Below, in pieces: positions 27,114 to 34,683 of a stretch of 64,000 bases of DNA. This DNA comes from Sphingomonas sp. ERG5 (GTDB lineage: Bacteria > Pseudomonadota > Alphaproteobacteria > Sphingomonadales > Sphingomonadaceae). A program made the position numbers and the translations under genes. The notes under the pieces were generated by a model. That model was not told the origin of the DNA. It saw only the letters and a list, made by a program, of their open reading frames with translations, and searched no databases. Position 1 is the stretch's first letter, and each line of letters begins with the position of its first letter. Where the stretch lies: the NCBI RefSeq assembly GCF_000803065.1, contig NZ_JSXI01000029.1, positions 62,001 through 126,000 of the forward strand, in the 5' to 3' direction.

Positions 27114-28336
27114 CGCGCGGCCATCGCGCGATAGACCTGCGCAAGGCGCGCGACCCCGGCATCGATCTGCTCGGGTGTCGCGTAGCTGTACGACAGCCGG
27201 ACATGATTCTTCGGGGCGACCCGGTTGCCCGACCCGGCACCACCGGCGGAGAAGAATTTGGACCCCGCGATCAGGTTGATCCCGGCGGCGGCGGCATTGG
27301 CGGCAAGCACATCGCCATCGACATGCGCCGGCAAGGTCAGCCACACATAATAGCCGCCTTCGGGCACATGCAGCACCGCATCGGGAAATGCCGCGCGGAT
27401 CGCCGCCACCATTGCGTCGCGCCGTTCGCGATAGACGATGCGGACGCGGTCGACATGCTGCTCGAACGCCGGCGAGCGACCGAATTCGTAGAGGATGCGC
27501 TGCATCAGCGGCGACGATCCGCCATCGGATTTCAACTGCATCAGCCGCGCGATGATTGCGGCGTCGGCGGCGACCCAGCCGATCCTGAGGCCCGGCGCGA
27601 CCAGCTTGGAGAAGGTCCCGACATGAATGACATGACCGCTGGTATCGAGCGCCTTGAGCGAGGGCGGGGTCTCGCCCTCGAAGCGGACACGGCGATAGGG
27701 CGTGTCCTCGACCAGCACGATCCCCTCGCGCGTCGCCAGCGCGACGAGCGCGCGGCGGCGCTCGGCCGACATGGTCGCGCCGGTCGGATTGTGGAAATCG
27801 GCGACATTGTAGATCAGCTTGGGCAGAGCGGCGCCTTCGGCCGCGCGGGTGCGCAGCACTGTCTCGAGTTCGTCGACCAGGATGCCGTCATTGTCCTGCC
27901 CGACCTCGATGAACTCGACGCCGAAGCTGCGGAAGATCGGGATGGCGGTGAAATAGGTCGGCGCGGTGACGACGATCGCATCACCCTCGTCGAGCAGCAA
28001 TCGGCAGATCAGTTCCAGACCATGCTTGGCGCCGTTGACGACCAGCAGATTCTCCGGCGTCAACATGCAGCCGTCACGGTTCATCAGTTCGGCGAGCCAA
28101 CCGCGCAGCTCGGGCTGACCTTGCGTCGCTGAATATTGCAACGTCTCCTCGCGATGCTCGGTGAGCGCCGCGATTGCATAAGGGACGAGATCGGGAAGCA
28201 ATTGCGGCGCGGCGAAGCCCGAATCGAACGCCACAACGTCCTCGCCCAGTTCCGAAGGAAAATGCGGCGCCGGAAACGCGGTCGAAAGCCCGGCGGCGCG
28301 GCGTGCAAGACGAAGATCGATCACCCCTGCTCCCAT
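27110..28336 (-). CDS. PLP-dependent aminotransferase, class I/II (2-aminoadipate-transaminase-like)
   Basis: 408 aa. The chain resembles LysN/MocR-domain aminotransferases: FDSGFAAPQLLPDLVPYAIA at the start, YSATQGQPELRGWLAELM, NVADFHNPTGATMS with the cofactor Asn, VEDTPYRRVRFEG, and the lysine in GTFSKLVAPGLRIGW. No GntR-type DNA-binding domain is present. It is the first gene of the importer operon and lies divergently from the amidohydrolase operon across 142 bp. Likely role: transamination of the imported compound or of its amino-acid product. Specificity cannot be assigned. Confidence 0.87.
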   Translation of the reverse strand: MGAGVIDLRLARRAAGLSTAFPAPHFPSELGEDVVAFDSGFAAPQLLPDLVPYAIAALTEHREETLQYSATQGQPELRGWLAELMNRDGCMLTPENLLVVNGAKHGLELICRLLLDEGDAIVVTAPTYFTAIPIFRSFGVEFIEVGQDNDGILVDELETVLRTRAAEGAALPKLIYNVADFHNPTGATMSAERRRALVALATREGIVLVEDTPYRRVRFEGETPPSLKALDTSGHVIHVGTFSKLVAPGLRIGWVAADAAIIARLMQLKSDGGSSPLMQRILYEFGRSPAFEQHVDRVRIVYRERRDAMVAAIRAAFPDAVLHVPEGGYYVWLTLPAHVDGDVLAANAAAAGINLIAGSKFFSAGGAGSGNRVAPKNHVRLSYSYATPEQIDAGVARLAQVYRAMAAR

Positions 28337-28478
28337 TCATTGCGGGGGCGTGCTGCACAAACGCATCCGTCCCCTCTCGCCAAGATGATCCGCGGTCCGA
28401 AATCCGCCATCGCGATGCGGTTTTCGCGCGACTGGCGGATTCCGTGTCGCGAGCCATCCTAGGCGGCAGGGGAAGCGA

Positions 28479-29876
28479 ATGTTCAGAGCGGCCAGGGTCA
28501 GGATTGCGATGCTCGCACTTGTCGGCACGGCGCAGATCGCGCCTGCTGCGGATTTGCCGCGCGGGCTCGACCCCGCCGCGAATGCTGATGCCTTCCCCAG
28601 CACTTATGTCCCTGTATCCGTTCCTCCGATGGCGATCGTCGGCGCGACGATCCTGACCGGAACGGGCGATGAAATCGCTGCAGGCACCGTGCTGGTGCGC
28701 GACGGCAAGATACAGGCGGTCGGTGCAGGCCTCGCCGTCCCGCAAGGCTATGTCGCGATCGATGGGCGCGGCAAATGGGTCACGCCGGGTGTGATCGACG
28801 TGCATTCGCACCTTGGTGCGGCGGGCTCGCCCTCGGTTCCCGCCCATGACGATACCAACGAGGCGACGTCACCCAATAGTGCCGAAGTGTGGATCGAGCA
28901 TTCGGTTTGGCCGCAGGATCCCAAGTTCCGCCTCGCGCGCGCTGCGGGCGTGACCACGCTGCTGCTGTTGCCGGGTTCATCGAACCTGTTCGGCGGGCGA
29001 TCGGTGACGGTCAAGAATGTGCCCGCCGACACGGTGCAGGCGATGAAATTCCCCGGCGCACCCTATGGCCTGAAGATGGCATGCGGCGAGAATCCCAAAG
29101 CCACCTTTGGCGGTCGTGGGCGTGCTCCGGCGACGCGGATGGGCAATGTCGCCGGCTATCGCGCGGCGTGGATCAATGCCGCCGATTATGCACGCAAATG
29201 GGATAAATGGCGCGCCGACGGTGGCAAGGGCGACCCGCCCAAGCGCGACCTGCAGCTTGATACGCTGGCCGGGGTGCTCAAGGGCGAGATCCTGGTCCAC
29301 AACCATTGCTACCGCGCCGACGAGATGGCGATCATGATCGACATCGCGCATGATTTCGGCTTCCGCATCGCTGCGTTCCACCATGCGACCGAGGCGTACA
29401 AGATCGCGCCCGTCTTGGCGAAGGAGGGGATCTGTGTCGCGACCTGGGCTGAGGCCTGGGGTGCGAAGATGGAATCGTTCGACGGGGTCGAGGAGAATGC
29501 CGCGATGGTCGACGCTGCCGGCGGCTGCGCGATCATCCATTCGGATGATGGCTTGCTGATCCAGCGGCTCAATCAGGAAGCGGGGATCGCGCTGGCGGCG
29601 GGACGCGCGGCGGGTCTGCCGGTCAGCCGGGGCGAGGCGGTGAAATGGTTCACGCTCAATCCGGCCAGGGCGATGGGGATCGCTGACCGCATCGGCTCGC
29701 TCGAAACCGGCAAGGCTGCGGATCTCGTGCTGTGGAACGCCGACCCGCTCAGCGTCTACGCGCGCGCCGACCGGGTCTGGATCGACGGCGTGACCGTGTG
29801 GGACCGGAGCGATGCGCATTTCCAGGCGCCATCCGACTTTCTGCTTGGCCAGCCCGGTCAGGATTTCGCCCGGTGA
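28479..29876 (+). CDS. Exported amidohydrolase with intact metal site (pair 1, active member)
   Basis: 465 aa with signal peptide (AMLALVGTAQIAPAA). The amidohydrolase barrel has His109 and His111 in DVHSHLG, the lysine-bearing segment GLKMACGENP, histidines in LVHNHCYRADE and AAFHHATEAY, and the strand-8 Asp in IIHSDDG, so a binuclear or mononuclear metal site should form. C-terminal LETGKAADLVLWNADPLSVY closes the beta-sandwich domain. A paralogue with ~70% similar text by eye is at 31866-33275. It overlaps (GTGA) a gene for an amidohydrolase-like partner without metal ligands. The pair arrangement is repeated downstream. Confidence 0.88.
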   Translation: MFRAARVRIAMLALVGTAQIAPAADLPRGLDPAANADAFPSTYVPVSVPPMAIVGATILTGTGDEIAAGTVLVRDGKIQAVGAGLAVPQGYVAIDGRGKWVTPGVIDVHSHLGAAGSPSVPAHDDTNEATSPNSAEVWIEHSVWPQDPKFRLARAAGVTTLLLLPGSSNLFGGRSVTVKNVPADTVQAMKFPGAPYGLKMACGENPKATFGGRGRAPATRMGNVAGYRAAWINAADYARKWDKWRADGGKGDPPKRDLQLDTLAGVLKGEILVHNHCYRADEMAIMIDIAHDFGFRIAAFHHATEAYKIAPVLAKEGICVATWAEAWGAKMESFDGVEENAAMVDAAGGCAIIHSDDGLLIQRLNQEAGIALAAGRAAGLPVSRGEAVKWFTLNPARAMGIADRIGSLETGKAADLVLWNADPLSVYARADRVWIDGVTVWDRSDAHFQAPSDFLLGQPGQDFAR

Positions 29877-31141
29877 TCGCGCGGCTTCTTGCCCTGTTGT
29901 CGGTGACCGTAGCGGTGCCCGCTGCCGCACAGACTGTGGCGATCGTCCATGGCCGCGTACTGACCATGGGCCCGGCGGGAGATATCGCCGATGGCACGGT
30001 GATGCTGCGCGATGGCAAGGTGGTTGCGGTCGGTTCCGGGATTGCGGTGCCGGCTGACGCGCGTGTGATCGATGCGACGGGCAAGATCGTCACGCCCGGG
30101 CTGATCGCGTCCGTCACCAGCCTCGGCCTGGTCGAGGTTCGCTCGCTTGCCGGGCCCGATGACCGCGCATCGACCAATGACCGGATCAGCGCCGCGCTTG
30201 ATGCCGGGGATGGCCTCAACCCGGATTCGGTGTTGATCCCGGTTGCGCGGCTGGGCGGCATTACGCGGTCGATCGTCACGCCGGGCTATGGCGGCAAGGC
30301 GGGGCGCACCCTGCTCTTCGCCGGGCAGGCCGTGGCGGTACAACTCGGCGCGGGCGGACCGATGCTGGTGCGGCGCGGGGTGGCGATGATGCTGGCGATG
30401 GGCGAGGAGGGTGCCGAGCGCGCCGGGGGCTCGCGTGGCGCTGCGCTGACGTCGCTGGCCATCGCGCTTGACGACGTACGCAGCTATGCGCGCCGCCGCG
30501 CCGATTATGATCGTGGCGAGACGCGCGCCTTCGCCTTGTCGCGCGCCGATCTCGAAGCGCTGGTGCCGGTGGTCGAAGGACGAATGCCGCTGCTCGTCAC
30601 GGTCAATCGCGCGTCCGACATTCGCGAAATGCTTGCCTTCGCCCGCGCCCAGCGCTTGAAGCTGATCCTCGAAAGCGCATCCGAAGGCTGGCGCGTGGCG
30701 GCGGAGATCGCATCGGCCCGGATACCGGTACTGCTCACCCCGATCGAGAATATACCCGCCTCATTCGAGATGCTCGGCGCGACGCTGTCCAATGCGCAGC
30801 GGCTGCACGCGGCGGGCGTACTGATCGGCTTCGAAGGCAATGGGCCGGAGCGCGAGCGCGAACTGCGCCACAATGCTGGCGCGGTGGTGGCCGAGGGGCT
30901 GCCCTATGCGGCGGCATTGGCGGCGATCACGATCAACCCGGCACGCATCTTCGGCCTCGCCGACCGGGTTGGGTCGCTTGAACCGGGCAAGGAAGGGGAT
31001 GCGGTAATCTGGGACGGCGATCCGCTGGAAACCACCAGCCGCCCGGTTGCGATCTTCATCCGCGGCATCGCCCAGCCAATGACATCGCGCCAGACCGAAC
31101 TTCGTGACCGTTACATTCAACAGGTGAGGAAACCGCAATGA
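29873..31141 (+). CDS. Amidohydrolase-fold protein lacking metal ligands (pair 1, degenerate member)
   Basis: 422 aa from a GTG overlapping the previous stop; signal peptide LLALLSVTVAVPAAAQ. Fold hallmarks are clear (VMLRDGKVVAVGSGIAVPAD at the N-terminus; AITINPARIFGLADRVGSLE and PGKEGDAVIWDGDPLE at the C-terminus), but the HxH after strand 1 is replaced by ASVTS in TPGLIASVTSLGLVEV. The usual His strand-5 and -6 motifs read LVTVNRASDI and LLTPIENIP, and the strand-8 Asp region reads IGFEGNG. It therefore probably cannot bind the catalytic metals and may be a structural or regulatory partner of the co-translated active enzyme. A paralogue at 33272 shows the same losses. Confidence 0.85.
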   Translation: MIARLLALLSVTVAVPAAAQTVAIVHGRVLTMGPAGDIADGTVMLRDGKVVAVGSGIAVPADARVIDATGKIVTPGLIASVTSLGLVEVRSLAGPDDRASTNDRISAALDAGDGLNPDSVLIPVARLGGITRSIVTPGYGGKAGRTLLFAGQAVAVQLGAGGPMLVRRGVAMMLAMGEEGAERAGGSRGAALTSLAIALDDVRSYARRRADYDRGETRAFALSRADLEALVPVVEGRMPLLVTVNRASDIREMLAFARAQRLKLILESASEGWRVAAEIASARIPVLLTPIENIPASFEMLGATLSNAQRLHAAGVLIGFEGNGPERERELRHNAGAVVAEGLPYAAALAAITINPARIFGLADRVGSLEPGKEGDAVIWDGDPLETTSRPVAIFIRGIAQPMTSRQTELRDRYIQQVRKPQ

Positions 31142-31869
31142 AACTTGATTCAACCAAATTGCTCATGGCGTATTCGGCCGTGCTGACCGCTGCTTTCGCC
31201 ATGTCGCTCGGCGGTGGCGGGGCGGTCGCCCAGTCTGGCGCCAAGACCAGCTTCGACACGATCGACGTGAAGCGCATCAATGTCCGCGAGGATGACGGTA
31301 CGCTGCGCATGATCGTGTCGAACACCAGCCGCTCGCCCGGCATCATCTATCATGGCAAGGAACGTCCGCACCCCAGCGGCAATCGCGGCGCCGGAATCAT
31401 CTTCTACAACAGTGAGGGCACCGAGAATGGCGGCCTGACCTTCGGCGGCGAGACCGGCAAGGATGGCAAGGTCTCGGGCAGCGGACATCTGAGCTTCGAC
31501 CAGTATCAGCAGGACCAGGTGATCCAGCTGACTCAGAGCGAATATGACGGCCGGCGCTGGGCGGCGATGATCGTCAACGACCGGCCCGAAACGCCGCTCG
31601 ATTTCGACCTGGCGGAGAAACTCGGCAAGATGCCGGCGGGCGCCGAACGCGATGCGTTCCTCAAAAAGCTCGAGGCCGATGGCGTCGGCGGGCGCCAGCG
31701 GCTCTTTGTCGGCAAGACCCGCAACCGGGAGTCAGCGGTGATGCTGAGCGACGCGCTGGGCCGTCCGCGCATGATGCTGAAGGTGACCAATGACGGCGCC
31801 GCCTCGATCGACTTTCTCGACGAGAAGGGCAAAGTGCAGCGCTCGCTTGCGGCGACTGACAAACAGTGA
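31138..31869 (+). CDS. Exported protein of unknown family (paralogue of the 6044-6769 product)
   Basis: 243 aa with a hydrophobic N-terminus (LLMAYSAVLTAAFAMSLGGG). No named domain recognised. It shares with the 6044 product the order of segments FDTIDVKRINVREDDGTLRM, SPGIIYHGKERP, FYNSEGTENGGLTFGG, LSFDQYQQDQVIQL and a terminal LGRPRMMLKVTNDGAASIDF. The gene is embedded between two amidohydrolase pairs, overlapping the flanking genes by four bases on each side. That position makes stoichiometric co-expression with the amidohydrolases likely. It could be a partner, chaperone or substrate-binding protein of these exported enzymes; this is inference from context. Confidence 0.7.
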   Translation: MKLDSTKLLMAYSAVLTAAFAMSLGGGGAVAQSGAKTSFDTIDVKRINVREDDGTLRMIVSNTSRSPGIIYHGKERPHPSGNRGAGIIFYNSEGTENGGLTFGGETGKDGKVSGSGHLSFDQYQQDQVIQLTQSEYDGRRWAAMIVNDRPETPLDFDLAEKLGKMPAGAERDAFLKKLEADGVGGRQRLFVGKTRNRESAVMLSDALGRPRMMLKVTNDGAASIDFLDEKGKVQRSLAATDKQ

Positions 31870-33275
31870 GGTATGCCGCGACCCTGGCGGCGCTGGCGCT
31901 GGCCGGTTGCGCGGCCAAGCCCGCACCGGCACCCGCTGCGGCTTCTGCAAAGCCGTTGCCGGCCGGTCTCGACCCGTCGCGCGACCCGGGCTTTCCGAGC
32001 AGCTATGTCGCGCGGCCACAGCCGCCGGTGGCGCTGGTCGGGGCAACCGTGCTGACCGGCACCGGTGCGGAGATTGTCGCCGGCACCGTGCTGGTGCGTG
32101 ACGGCAGGATCGAAGCGGTCGGGGCGGCGTTGCCCGTCCCGGCCGGCTATGCAGCGATCGACGCGCGCGGGCGCTGGGTGACGCCGGGCGTGATCGATGC
32201 GCATTCGCATCTCGGCGTCTATGCCCATCCCGGCGTACCGGCGCATGACGATGGCAATGAATTGACCGACCCGAATACCGCGCAGGTCTGGGCCGAGCAT
32301 TCGGTCTGGCCGCAGGATCCGGGCTTCGACACCGCGCGTGAGGCGGGAGTCACGGCGATGCAGATCCTGCCTGGATCGGGCAATTTGTTCGGTGGCCGGT
32401 CGGTGACATTGAAAAATGTACCGTCCGATACGGTGCAGGGAATGAAGTTTCCCGGTGCGCCCTATGGCCTGAAAATGGCCTGTGGCGAGAATCCCAAGCG
32501 CGTCTATGGCGCCAAGGGTCGCGCGCCCTCGACGCGGATGGGCAATGTCGCCGGCTATCGCGCGGCGTGGATCAATGCCGCCGATTATGCGCGCAAATGG
32601 GATAAATGGCGCGCCGACGGTGGCAAGGGCGATCCGCCCAAGCGCGACTTGCAACTCGATACGCTGGCCGGCGTGCTCAAGGGCGAGATCCTGATCCACA
32701 ACCATTGCTACCGCGCCGACGAGATGGCGATCATGATCGATGTCGCGCGCGAATTCGGCTACAAGATCACTGCCTTCCACCACGCCACCGAGGCCTACAA
32801 GATCGCGCCGCTGCTCGCACGCGAGGGGATTTGCGTCGCCACCTGGGCGAACTGGTGGGGGTACAAGATGGAAGTCTATGATGCGATCGAGGAAAATGCC
32901 GCGATGATCGAGCGCGCCGGTGGCTGCGCGGTGATCCACTCTGATGACGGTATTTTGATTCAGCATCTCAACCAGGAGGCTGCGGTCGCTCTATCCGCCG
33001 GACGCCGCGCCGGCATCCGTATCAGCGAGGGCGAAGCGGTCAAATGGTTCACCGCCAACCCGGCGAAGATGCTCGGGATCGCCGACAAGACCGGCTCGAT
33101 CGAACCCGGCAAGGCCGCCGACCTCGTGCTGTGGAGCGCGGATCCGTTCAGCATCTATGCGCTGGCCGACCGGGTGTGGATCGACGGCGCGATGGTCTAT
33201 GACCGCAAGGACCCGGCATATCGTCGGCATTCCGACTTCCTGCTTGGCCAGCCCGGTCAGGAGTTGCCACGATGA
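31866..33275 (+). CDS. Amidohydrolase lipoprotein with intact metal site (pair 2, active member)
   Basis: 469 aa from a GTG within the GTGA overlap. The N-terminus has a lipobox, LAALALAGCAAKPAP with Cys15, so unlike its paralogue at 28479 it may be membrane-anchored. Metal motifs: His113 and His115 in DAHSHLG, LKMACGENPK, LIHNHCYRADE, TAFHHATEAYK and VIHSDDG. Long stretches are identical to the 28479 product (GNVAGYRAAWINAADYARKW and beyond), pointing to a fairly recent duplication of the whole two-gene unit. It overlaps the degenerate partner gene by ATGA. Confidence 0.88.
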   Translation: MRYAATLAALALAGCAAKPAPAPAAASAKPLPAGLDPSRDPGFPSSYVARPQPPVALVGATVLTGTGAEIVAGTVLVRDGRIEAVGAALPVPAGYAAIDARGRWVTPGVIDAHSHLGVYAHPGVPAHDDGNELTDPNTAQVWAEHSVWPQDPGFDTAREAGVTAMQILPGSGNLFGGRSVTLKNVPSDTVQGMKFPGAPYGLKMACGENPKRVYGAKGRAPSTRMGNVAGYRAAWINAADYARKWDKWRADGGKGDPPKRDLQLDTLAGVLKGEILIHNHCYRADEMAIMIDVAREFGYKITAFHHATEAYKIAPLLAREGICVATWANWWGYKMEVYDAIEENAAMIERAGGCAVIHSDDGILIQHLNQEAAVALSAGRRAGIRISEGEAVKWFTANPAKMLGIADKTGSIEPGKAADLVLWSADPFSIYALADRVWIDGAMVYDRKDPAYRRHSDFLLGQPGQELPR

Positions 33276-34564
33276 GTGCGCGGGGAATCACCGCGCTGCT
33301 GACGGCGTTGCTGGCGAGCGCGCCAGTTGCTGCGCAGACCATCGCCATCACCAATGTTCGCATCCTGTCGATGGGCCGAGCGGGCGAAGTTGCGCGGGGG
33401 ACTGTGGTCATTCGCGATGGCCGCATCGCAGCGGTCGGCGCCGAAATCGCCATCCCGGCGGATGCGCGGCTGATCGACGGCAAGGGCGGGGTGGTCACCC
33501 CGGGTTTCGTGCTCGCTGATGGACGCATGGGGCTGATGGACGTCAGCCAGGTGCCGCTCAGCGTCGATCGCGCCCAGCATAATCCGGCGCTCAGCGCGGC
33601 ATTCGACGTCAGTCAGGGTCTCAATCCCGACAGTGTGGTCATCCCCGTCGCGCGCCTCGGCGGGATCACGCGCGCGATTCTCGCGCCCGATTATGACGAC
33701 AAGGGTGACCGCGACTTGCAATTTGCTGGTCAGGCGGCGGTGGTCGATCTCGGACAGCGTCCCGATATGGTGATGCGGCCGCGTGTCGCGATGATCCTCG
33801 AACTGGGCGAGAATGGGGCCGAACGCGCTGGCGGCGCGCGCGGCGCGGCGCTGGCCGAATTGCGCGCGACGCTTGCCGATGTGCGCGATTATGCCCGCCG
33901 TCGCGCTGCCTATGAACGCGGCCAGACGCGTGACTATCGCCTGTCGCGCGTCGATCTTGAAGCGCTGGTGCCGGTGGTCGAGGGACGGATGCCGATCGTC
34001 GTCACGGTCGATCGTGCCTCGGACATTCTCGAAGTCCTGGCGCTGGCGCGCGAGGAACGTCTGAAGATCATACTCGACGGCGCGGCGGAGGGCTGGCGCG
34101 TGGCCGACCGGATCGCGCAGGCGAACGTGCCGGTGATCCTCGATGCGCGGCTCGACTTGCCCAACAGCTTCGAACAGCTTGGCGCGCGCAACGACAATGC
34201 CGCCCGGCTCTTCGCGGCGGGCGTGACGATCACGATCAAGGATGGCGAGGGCGGGAGCTACCGTGCGCGCGAGCTGCGTTATGATACCGGCCATGCTGTC
34301 GCGCATGGCCTGCCCTATGTGGCGGCGCTCGCCGCGATCACCATCAATCCGGCGAAAATGTTCGGCATCGATGACCGCGTCGGCTCGCTCGATATCGGCA
34401 AGGATGCCGATGTGGTGCTGTGGAGCGGTGATCCGCTCGAGCCCCTGTCGCAACCCGGCGCGATATTCGTGCGAGGGATCGAACAATCGCTGACCACCCG
34501 CCAGACCGAATTGCGCGACCGTTATCTGGCGAAACAGCCGCTGGGGCGCGCGGGGGCGCCTTGA
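33272..34564 (+). CDS. Amidohydrolase-fold protein lacking metal ligands (pair 2, degenerate member)
   Basis: 430 aa with signal peptide (ALLTALLASAPVAAQ). It is a paralogue of the 29873 product: VVIRDGRIAAVGAEIAIPAD, ARLGGITRAILAPDYDD, SRVDLEALVPVVEGRMPIVV and AITINPAKMFGIDDRVGS. The strand-1 HxH is missing (TPGFVLADGRMGLMDV), and the strand-5, -6 and -8 ligand positions read VVTVDRASDI, VILDARLDLP and ITIKDGEG. Conservation of the fold with loss of all ligands in both copies argues for a selected non-catalytic role rather than decay. It is the last gene of the five-gene operon and is followed by a perfect 15-bp stem-loop. Confidence 0.85.
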   Translation: MSARGITALLTALLASAPVAAQTIAITNVRILSMGRAGEVARGTVVIRDGRIAAVGAEIAIPADARLIDGKGGVVTPGFVLADGRMGLMDVSQVPLSVDRAQHNPALSAAFDVSQGLNPDSVVIPVARLGGITRAILAPDYDDKGDRDLQFAGQAAVVDLGQRPDMVMRPRVAMILELGENGAERAGGARGAALAELRATLADVRDYARRRAAYERGQTRDYRLSRVDLEALVPVVEGRMPIVVTVDRASDILEVLALAREERLKIILDGAAEGWRVADRIAQANVPVILDARLDLPNSFEQLGARNDNAARLFAAGVTITIKDGEGGSYRARELRYDTGHAVAHGLPYVAALAAITINPAKMFGIDDRVGSLDIGKDADVVLWSGDPLEPLSQPGAIFVRGIEQSLTTRQTELRDRYLAKQPLGRAGAP

Positions 34565-34565
34565 T

Positions 34566-34600
34566 CCACCGCACCCCGGACTTGTTCCGGGGTGCGGTGG
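34566..34600. repeat. Perfect 15-bp hairpin, REP-like/terminator-like
   Basis: The arms CCACCGCACCCCGGA and TCCGGGGTGCGGTGG enclose the loop CTTGT directly after the stop codon of the amidohydrolase operon and before the convergent M16 gene. There is no T-run, so intrinsic termination is doubtful. CCCGGACTTG-type hairpins of this kind are, to my knowledge, common intergenic repeats in alphaproteobacteria. Confidence 0.6.
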
Positions 34601-34683
34601 CATGGTTGCAAGGGTCGCCACGGACAATCCCCCCGTTCGTTTCGAGCGAAGCGGAGAGTCTGCTCATCCCTCTTCCGACGGTC

